Positions 57,201 to 64,000 of a stretch of 64,000 nt of DNA are shown in pieces. Origin of the DNA: Lomentospora prolificans (Eukaryota > Ascomycota > Sordariomycetes > Microascales > Microascaceae); assembly GCA_029532625.1 (NCBI GenBank), contig JARFXM010000003.1, positions 2,542,001 through 2,606,000 of the forward strand, written 5' to 3'. The notes below the pieces were generated by a model. It ran no database searches. It worked only from the letters and a program-made list of their open reading frames with translations, and was not told the DNA's origin. Within the stretch, counting starts at the first letter, position 1. Every line of letters starts with the position of its first letter. Made by a program: the position numbers and the translations under genes.

Positions 57201-57288
57201 AGAGGCCAATGGGAGTATACCTGTTACGGCCGAGTATATTAATTTTGGAACCTATGCGGTTGATGCCAGTAGAGACTGGCTGGGATGA
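54204..57288 (+). CDS. Zn2Cys6 fungal transcription factor
   Basis: Nuclear DNA-binding regulator of 891 aa. Exons 54204-54493, 54710-54734 (25 nt) and 54928-57288; introns of 216 and 193 bp. The N-terminus is Gln-rich (residues 4-21), then Ser/Asp/Glu-rich with a basic GKRKRP. The binuclear zinc cluster runs from Cys98 to Cys125 (C-x2-C-x6-C-x6-C-x2-C-x6-C), with the last intron falling between Lys and VKC inside the cluster. A basic linker, YKERKKPGLRAGYG, and the short coiled coil KELEQRLDRLEEIQ follow, typical of dimeric binding to CGG half-sites. The fungal_trans middle homology region covers about 314-580 (ELYFKQIHTWCPILHRKSTL, EEESRRRLFWMVYLLDRYAT, RKLPCRDELW). The first in-frame ATG is at 54204. 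Its target genes are unknown. Its nearest neighbour is the rhamnose dehydratase, so pathway regulation is possible but unproven. Confidence 0.88.
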
Positions 57289-58276
57289 GTTTTGTCTATC
57301 TGCGAACTCCTCCAGATGGGAATTGCGGTGTTGCAGCTGGGGGTTCGAGGGGCTAATCTTGTATATCTATCAATACTCATGCATATGCAGCGAAATCATG
57401 TCGAAATGTCTTTGAATTGGGGGCTGCACAGATGCATTTACTCGGAAGCGGCGCATTGTGTGAGGGCTTAGATTTGAATCGGGAGTTTTTTTTGGGGAAA
57501 TAATACCTACCACCTTGGTGACTATCTCGAGGGTTCGTGGCCGTTATATTTCCCCCGCCTTGACTTTTAATGCTATCACTCTCTTAGGTTGTTTCGTGGC
57601 TGGTCTGCGAGAACATACCTCTGTCTTCCATCAGCAGAAGCCTCTGTTCACCAATACGATTCCAGGTCATCGGGTTCTCTTTACCTGCGTTTAGTAGGCT
57701 TTGAACCATTTGCCTAGCCACTTTCAAGATGCAATCTATGGATGTACATTCAGAGACGGCGATATGCAAGGGAAATGCAAGTAAGGTATAGGGTATAGGT
57801 ATTATTTGTCCAATCTCGATCTCGCTACATCTATTGCCCCTAGCCCCAGGTGGTATATCCGAACAGAGTATATCGTCAAGAACAAAACATTGTAAACCAA
57901 GGAATAAGAGAGAAAAGGAAAAGAGGTATCTCGACCAAGGTATCGCATCGCAACCCTATGCGATGAGCCCGTTGAAATGGGAATGAAGGAAGGACTCCGA
58001 TGCAAATGCTCTCTCAACTCTTCACCAAGAGATAGACCCAAACGAAACATGAGCAGAAAACACCCCGGAAACGATAAACACCCCCACAATGTCCATCCAA
58101 GAAAATAAGTAGAAGACATAAGAAATCGCGAGCGAGACGAGGCCCGGGATGCAAGCGTCCATCCCGATGCCCGAGTGTAATGACCACTCGTGCGCCGGGA
58201 CATAAAACTCCAGTGATGCGGATGCGTAGTGAGGCTATATTAGGCAGAAACAAAAGAAAAGACGTTAGGCAACTCA
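57289..58276. other. Convergent 3' flanks
   Basis: 988 bp between the stops of the Zn2Cys6 regulator (+) and the coiled-coil protein gene (-). No recognised gene. Confidence 0.6.
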
Positions 58277-61006
58277 TCAATTTTCTAGTATGTCTTTGAG
58301 GGCGGCTTGATCCACAGTTTCGGGTTGTACCTTACTGGGTGCACCACGCCGTCGTTGCGCGGCCCAATATTCCTGGAAACCTGGAATAGCTCCCGGCTGG
58401 TTGATTCCAGGAGCGCGAAGAAGTTCTTTATCCTTCTCCTTCTCCTTGGCAGAAGCTTTGGGCTTAGATTGCGAGGACATGTCGCCGTTGAGGCCTGGAG
58501 AAGTGCAACTAGACGGAGGGTTGATATCAGTACCACCGTTATCACCGGTCTCAACGTCGTCACCATCACCTCCGTTGCCGCCGGTAGAGACACGGCCTCC
58601 CCAGGGACGCCAGATTCGCCACCTCCCTAGTGTACTAAGTGAAGACGTTGGGTTGGAGATGGCCCGACTTGAGTGGGTGGAAGAAGGTAGCGCAGCAAGG
58701 CTATCGCGTAGGACAGTAGAACCTCGCTTACCGCCAATGGATGAAAGGGTTGGTTGTGCCGTTATCCCTGTCACGATTGCCTGAGCGCTACCAAGCTGAC
58801 AAAGGGTGAGTTGGCTTGGTCGATTCTTTAGCGTGTGAATGTCTAGCCCGCCGGAGAGCGACATGATGGACTCATGAGAAACAGTCCGGCGGAGGCTGGG
58901 CCGCAAGGGACTAGTAAAGTCGCCCAATATCGCTGGCTGGTTTGGCGCGGCAACGGGTATGTCTCTCTCTGTCGTGGTCCTGGTCGAGGAGCTGTCATCG
59001 CCGTCGTCCTCCTCTTGAGAGATCTCTTGAATAGGGGGTTCAGGATTCTGAGATGATGGAGATGACGGAAGCATTTCCACGATTCCAAGCGAGAGTGCGG
59101 TTGTGCTAGCCGGTGAGGGAGATGACGGTATGAAACCGTGCATGGAAGAGCTAGGAGCCATCGTCGGCATGGGTAATCCCTTGGCCTCGGGTTTGAACGT
59201 GGGCGACAATGGATCTATACTTGTAGAGGGAGATGGGGGCCCTTCACTGTCGACCACAACACTCCCATCAAACACGGATAGGCGTGGATTGCTCCGCGGT
59301 GAACTTGCGAGGGTTGAGAGTCCAAACTCTGAGACTAAGTTGGAGGCTCGTGACCAACGGATGGAGGGTTCTGTTTCCGCATCGTTCACCACAGAGCCTT
59401 CTCTCGGGTAAAAATCGTGGCTCAGTGGCGTCTCCCATTGCTCGCGCATGATTGGTGGCAGTGAGGGAGACGAAAGCTCCGGTGTGGGAGGCAAGAAACT
59501 TGACACAGAGTTCATGCCGGACCTCCGCTTCTTGGACTTGCGGGTTTCGTTCTTCGGCGTGACATGATAATGATGATGGATATGAACCTCTCTAGATGGC
59601 GGGGATGACTGTGGGAAACCGAGCTCAACTCTTAGACTTGGCACGGAAGGAGCAGATGGGCTTTCCTGAATCGGTTGGTGAAGGGCAAGGCGGTCTCTGA
59701 GGGCTTGAATCTCGTCACTAGAATTGCCAAGGAGTTCTCTGAGCTCAGCTATGCCGAGCTGTAGGTTCGCGTTATCTTGCAACAAGTCTCTGACGAAATG
59801 CGAAACGACGGTGCCTGTATTGCTCTGTACTCCAGCATTAAGAGACTTAGCCGCTGCTGCACCTTTGAGACGGCCTGCTGCAGTGCTGAGCTCTCTCTCG
59901 ATCTCGCGCTGGCGCTCCATACGCTCAATGATCTCCGCCTGTCGCTCTCTTTCCTCGCGCGCACCCCGCTCCATCAGTTCTAGTTGATTCTGGAGATCGG
60001 TTATGGTACGTTCAGCTATTCTCCACCTTCTCGAGGCGGAGCGGGCCTCCTCTTCACTCGTCACAAGTGTGCCCTGGGCGTGCTCCAAGTCTTGCTCTAA
60101 AGTGGCAATATGCCGTTCCATGTCGGCAGCTCGGGAGGCGGTGATTTCAAGGCGGCGGACGGTTTGTTCGGAGGCTTGCAGGCTTGCCTCGAGGAGATGG
60201 ATACGGCTGTCAGACTCGGCAACGGAGTTGTTTAATTCTTCAAGCTGATCTAGTAGAAGGCGGTTCTCCTCGATTGTTTTCGCGTTCATAGCTTCCAGTT
60301 CTTTCTTGTCAGTCTCAAGCTGCACGATGCGGGAAGTCAGTTCCGCACGATCTCGCTCAGAGTCAGCCATGTAGGCTTCATGGCGAACTAATAATGCCTG
60401 GAGTGCAAACGTTAGCAATGGGGCCATTTTCAAGTAAGCCGGTCGACCTAGACTCGAGATAGCTTCGGGAGGGGCGAATGGTTCCGGAGGTAGATTAAAG
60501 GCGTAAATCAAAGAGAGGAGCAGACATAATATACTGGTGTTGTGTGTTGAAGCAAAGAAATCAACAAGAAGAAAATGGTACAGAGACAGAGCAAGACATA
60601 CGATGGGGGCACCTTGAGAGAGCCGCAATAAAACTATTTCATGGAGAAAGACAACAAGAGATGCATGGCATCGTGCTAGTAGCGAAGGAGGATCAAGGTA
60701 AAGCAATAGTCCATGCGAGGGATGAAAAAGTAGGACAGCCCCACGGGCAAGAATCGGAACAAAGCAAGACTATCATAGGCGTGTGGAGGGAAAAGAAAGC
60801 AGGCACCGTACCTGACCGAGCTTGGCCGCCATGTGGACATCCTTCTCAACGCTATCGAGGATAGAGCAGTTATGTCTCAAGACGACACAGTTGGCATCGC
60901 CACAACAGCACCGAAGCTGTGGGGGCCCAGCAGATGCGTATGAGGGCCCGTATAGCTCAGCTTGGCCACGGGGGGGCGAAGTCCCCATGGCGGCGTCGCC
61001 AATCAT
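58277..61006 (-). CDS. Long coiled-coil protein with CC1-box-like motif (possible dynein adaptor)
   Basis: Two exons, 61006-60812 and 60397-58277, joined across a 414-bp intron (GTACGG donor, CTAAC branch site, CAG acceptor); 771 aa. I do not know a named orthologue. A Cys-rich patch, RCCCGDANC (32-40), precedes a helix with SVEKDVHMAAKLGQ at the exon end, continuing ALLVRHEAYMADSE in exon 2. The junction creates AAKLGQALL (60-68), a perfect AAxxGxxLL, the CC1-box of dynein light-intermediate-chain-binding adaptors (BICD2, Spindly, TRAK). A heptad-rich coiled coil follows to about 300 (RLEITASRAADMERHIATLE, ERQAEIIERMERQREIEREL), then HFVRDLLQDNANLQLG at about 320. The rest is Ser/Pro-rich and disordered with basic KSKKRR near 400. 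A frame extending upstream of 60397 is intronic. Role as a cytoskeletal adaptor is an inference; alternative start ATG at 60988. Confidence 0.75.
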
Positions 61007-62736
61007 TCTCGAAAGCGTTCGGCGTCGAGGATGAGACGACTAATGGTATGCACACTGCTTCTGCTGCTCCCCTGAGTGCCGAGAAAGCATGGCGGATGCA
61101 CGGCACAGGGGCAGCTAGAAGCAGAGTGGAAGGCCAAGGCCAAGGATCGGATCGGGAACGGTGTATTGATGGTCGGAAAGAGACGATCGCGGACTGTCGG
61201 CGAGAAGACCGTGTCGCACACTAGAGATGCATCTTCGAGCGGACGCGATTCGAGGGGGCGGAGTTGAGAATCTGGGATCCTAAGGCCCAACACCCAAGTT
61301 TCTCAGCCGGCCTGACAAAATAAGGAAGAAAAACTAGTGTACCTAGTGTTTTACTAGCGAGATGGCGTCGTGAGGGAGCAATATTCCCAGGTCTACCTCG
61401 TGAAGAAGAGTCGAAAATGGCGGATAAGAAAAGCGGGGCGGGTGCAATTCTATCGCGCCTTCATCGGGCTCTTTTGGATTAGATAACGTGGGTAGCAGGC
61501 GCGTTCGGTAGTGACGTCGCGCGTTCTGGTTTAACCGCTTTGGGACTTGTACCCGCTGTACCGAGTGACATTGCTCAACCTCGCCAGCAATCGTGGAAGG
61601 CATGAGGTTCTATCGTCTACCAACACAGGCACCCGGAAGCCAAAAAGAGCCAGGCGTGTAATTGCAATTCCATCGATACCATGGAGAGGACAAATCGAGT
61701 TAACAGCCATCCACCAAAGGCTGTCTACAAAAACTTCCCCCCCGCAAGGAGACAGCGACACTGCGCTCGGAACGGAGAAGAAGCAAATAATGGGAAACTT
61801 CCCTGTCTTGTCGAGTCTCACAATAATAGATGTTGGCCGGGACCGGAAAAATTAGTTCGGACGAACGTCTGGAGAAACAGCGGAGGATCGCAGCTTTACT
61901 TCCAGCATGCATCACTGCTGCAGCGTATTCACTCTGAAACCGATTGATTTGAAGTTATTCATCCGAAAGACAAAGTCATCCAGGTAGCCGGTAGTAGTAC
62001 AAGCCCTGCAAGTACCCGGCCGCGCCCTCTCTCATCCTGTCGTTGGCATCAATAACACAGCTCATGACGACATCCCCCCATGGCCCAATTGTCCGATGCC
62101 CGAATCTGGGTTCGTGCACCTATATTCACTGATCGTTTAGCTGTTATCACCACGTAGAAAGCCTGGGAAGGGCACTTTTTCAAGAGCTAGATCGGATTTC
62201 GAATTTTTCCACACAGAAAACGCACTGATAAAATGTCCGATCCGTAACACTTAGGTGAGGCCTAGCGCTGCTTGCGATCAAAACGAGTCGAAACCCATCC
62301 AAGTAGCCAGATTGTGGATTCTTTCGTTATCGGTCTCGAAGCAGAAACCTGCTCCCACATTACATAGTCGAAGCTTATACATCTCCGCCGCCGTGATAAC
62401 GCGATGTCTCCGCCCCCAAAGCGGGGCGCTTCAGTCTGAGACAGGAGTGCCAAGTTAGCATCGAGGGTTCTTACTAGCCCTCTTATTCCTCAACCCATAC
62501 CGGATGCAGGGTCAAGGGATGCCTTTTTATCGGTCACCTTCACGAACGAGAGTAGAGAGTCGACCAATGCATGATGATAGCGCGGTAAGCGGTTGCTACT
62601 AAGCGGGAGGGATCCATTCCTGTCTCGACCTAGAACTTGAAGCATATATTCATGGCAACAAAATAGAGTGCTCGAGTAATATTCTGGTTGGTGGCGGCTT
62701 ACCATTTGCCATTAGCCTCTCCACCCTCCCTTTCGT
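61007..62736. other. Intergenic: coiled-coil gene upstream and AIF-like 3' flank
   Basis: 1.7 kb between the coiled-coil gene start and the stop of the oxidoreductase, both minus-strand. It should contain the coiled-coil gene promoter. Open frames are short; none recognised. Confidence 0.55.
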
Positions 62737-64000
62737 TCAAGAGTTAACGTTTAGGGTTAAGACATCCAATCCACCAGCTAGCTGACTCTTCGAAGGCATC
62801 TTGTTCTCAAACATCAAGGTGCTACATTGCGCAAGCACGGGATCCTTGCCCATAGCCGCCATGGCAAGGACGGTCTCGCCACGGCAATAGTAAGCCACAA
62901 ACTTCCCCTCTCCTGGGTTTCCCTGTAGGACAACATCATCCCAGCCACCAACTGTGTTTCCGCAGTACCTCAGCTGACCCGACAGTGCGGACCAGAATAC
63001 AGGCACGAACGGCCAAGGGGCATCCTCAGGGTGAGTAATGTCTCGGGCGACTGCCCTTCCAGCGTTCTGTGCCACGCACCAATGCTCGATGCGGGTAGGC
63101 TGACCCTCCCCTCCAGGGCCACGGTAAGGGAATGTGGCAATGTCTCCAATGGCATAGACGTCTTTAAGGCCCTGTACAGCGAATTTCTCGCTTACCTTGA
63201 GCGAACCATCCTTCTCAAGGCTTACCGCGTTGTTGTCCTTCAGATATCCAGTGGCCGGGGTTACACCAACACCCAGAATGACGAGGTCGGCATCGATCTT
63301 AGTTCCATCCTTGAGAAGAACAGCTCCAACTTTGCTGGGATCAGAGACAGATGCCTCGGCTTTCTCGACTGAGGCGGACATGTAAAACTTGACTCCCAGT
63401 CTTTCGAGGCCTTTCTGTAATCCGGCTCCAACCTCTTCTCCCATAACTCTTTCCAGTGCTACCTTCTCCATGCCGACAATGGTCACCGAATTATCGCTGC
63501 TCAATGCCTTGGCAACCTCCATGCCGATGAATGACGAGCCAATAATCGCAACCTTTTTTCCTTTGTCACCGATGGCCGCGGCAATCTTCTTGGTGTCGTC
63601 AATCGTCCGAAGAGTGAAAACGTTGCCCAAAGTCTTGAAGCCTTCAAGAGAGAGCCTTCGGGGGTGCCGCCCGTCGCAAGCACGAGCTTCGAGTATGAAA
63701 CGGTTTCGCCTCGCTTGGTGTGAACAGTCTTCTGATCGAAATCGACTCCAGTCACTTCATCATCAATCATGTCTGCTGCAATACTCTCGTACCAACCGTC
63801 GTCTCGCCAGGCAATCTTGTCGGGGTCGGTCACCAAGGCCTTTGACAGCTTCGGCCTGTCGATGGGGAGGTATCCCTCGGAGGATATGACAGTGAGGGCT
63901 CCTTCGTATCCGTTTTCTCTCAAGCCCTCAACCAAACCGATCGTACCAGAACCGCCTCCAACCACCACGACCTTGTTTTTCTGGGGCTTGGAAGCCACAG
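62737..64000 (-). CDS. AIF/AIFM3-family FAD-NAD(P) oxidoreductase, partial, with frameshift
   Basis: C-terminal part of a pyridine nucleotide-disulphide oxidoreductase of the apoptosis-inducing-factor type. The FAD-binding motif VVVVGGGSGTIG is just inside the window edge, followed by the family signature SEGYLPIDRPKLSKAL. Then come VLATGGTP, the NAD-binding GKKVAIIGSSFIGMEVAKAL, and the second FAD motif KDVYAIGDIATFP. The C-terminal dimerisation-like part contains FWSALSGQLRYCG. The coding frame shifts at a run of five G (63660-63664): upstream it reads ATGGTP and downstream LSLEGFKTLGNVFTL, and one more base would join them. No GT-AG intron can bridge the break. The gene continues past 64000. 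In AIFM3-like proteins a Rieske domain would precede, and ASKPQKN looks like a linker, but this is not visible here. Confidence 0.85.

Noticed and set aside
46192..57288. Secondary-metabolite gene cluster
   Set aside because: There is a Zn2Cys6 regulator, an SDR and an enolase-superfamily enzyme together, but no backbone synthase, P450 or transporter; the enzymes match L-rhamnose catabolism.
58307..60248. Several plus-strand frames of 60-127 codons opposite the coiled-coil gene
   Set aside because: All are antisense shadows of the long minus-strand exon and have Ser/Arg-rich composition typical of reversed coding sequence.
60398..60706. Hydrophobic N-terminal extension of the coiled-coil protein within exon 2's frame
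   Set aside because: It is intron sequence: a CTAAC branch site and CAG acceptor end at 60398, and exon 1 at 61006-60812 joins in frame.
60949..60975. Plus-strand tagctcagcttgg resembling a tRNA D-arm
   Set aside because: No matching acceptor stem, anticodon arm or T-loop nearby; the bases encode exon 1 of the coiled-coil protein on the other strand.

Overview
This window looks like a chromosome segment from a filamentous ascomycete (Pezizomycotina, most likely a Sordariomycete). The genes are eukaryotic and interrupted by short introns, mostly 55-130 bp, with GTAAGT/GTATGT-type donors, CTAAC/CTAAT branch sites and TAG/CAG acceptors. Family content also fits: a cpc-2/RACK1 homologue, a CFEM membrane protein, a Zn2Cys6 regulator and the fungal non-phosphorylated L-rhamnose pathway. 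I rebuilt exon-intron models by hand from splice signals and reading frame. Every model marked complete gives a coding length divisible by three. No tRNA, rRNA, CRISPR array or intact transposon was recognised.

Layout. 0-31 kb is dense housekeeping: the 5' end of cpc-2/RACK1 (-), TAF8 (-), an isochorismatase-AlkB fusion (+), mitochondrial serine hydroxymethyltransferase (-), ribosomal protein eL19 (-), GCN1 (-, 2680 aa), a DHX29-like DExH helicase (+) and a Prp24/SART3-like U4/U6 recycling factor (-). Several of these act in translation or its nutrient control (RACK1/CPC-2, GCN1, eL19, DHX29). 31-40 kb is a gene-poor stretch holding a clearly decayed GH35-type beta-galactosidase (DUF5597 class). 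40-46 kb has a CFEM membrane protein (+), two divergent pairs (mitochondrial uL22 with COX9; SOM1 with a possible Rad51-paralogue-like gene) whose members are mostly mitochondrial.

46-57 kb carries two enzymes of L-rhamnose catabolism, L-rhamnose 1-dehydrogenase and L-rhamnonate dehydratase, both on the minus strand. A Zn2Cys6 transcription factor lies beyond them on the plus strand. The lactonase and aldolase of the pathway are not in the window. 58-61 kb encodes a long coiled-coil protein whose N-terminus contains AAxxGxxLL, the CC1-box signature of dynein activating adaptors. The window ends inside an AIF-family FAD/NAD oxidoreductase (-) whose frame is broken at a run of five G.

The items most worth following are the coiled-coil protein with a CC1-box-like motif split by an intron, the isochorismatase-AlkB fusion with an intact Fe/2OG site, the rhamnose gene pair with its unusual dehydratase tail and neighbouring regulator, the GH35 relic, and the very short divergent promoter between SOM1 and its neighbour.
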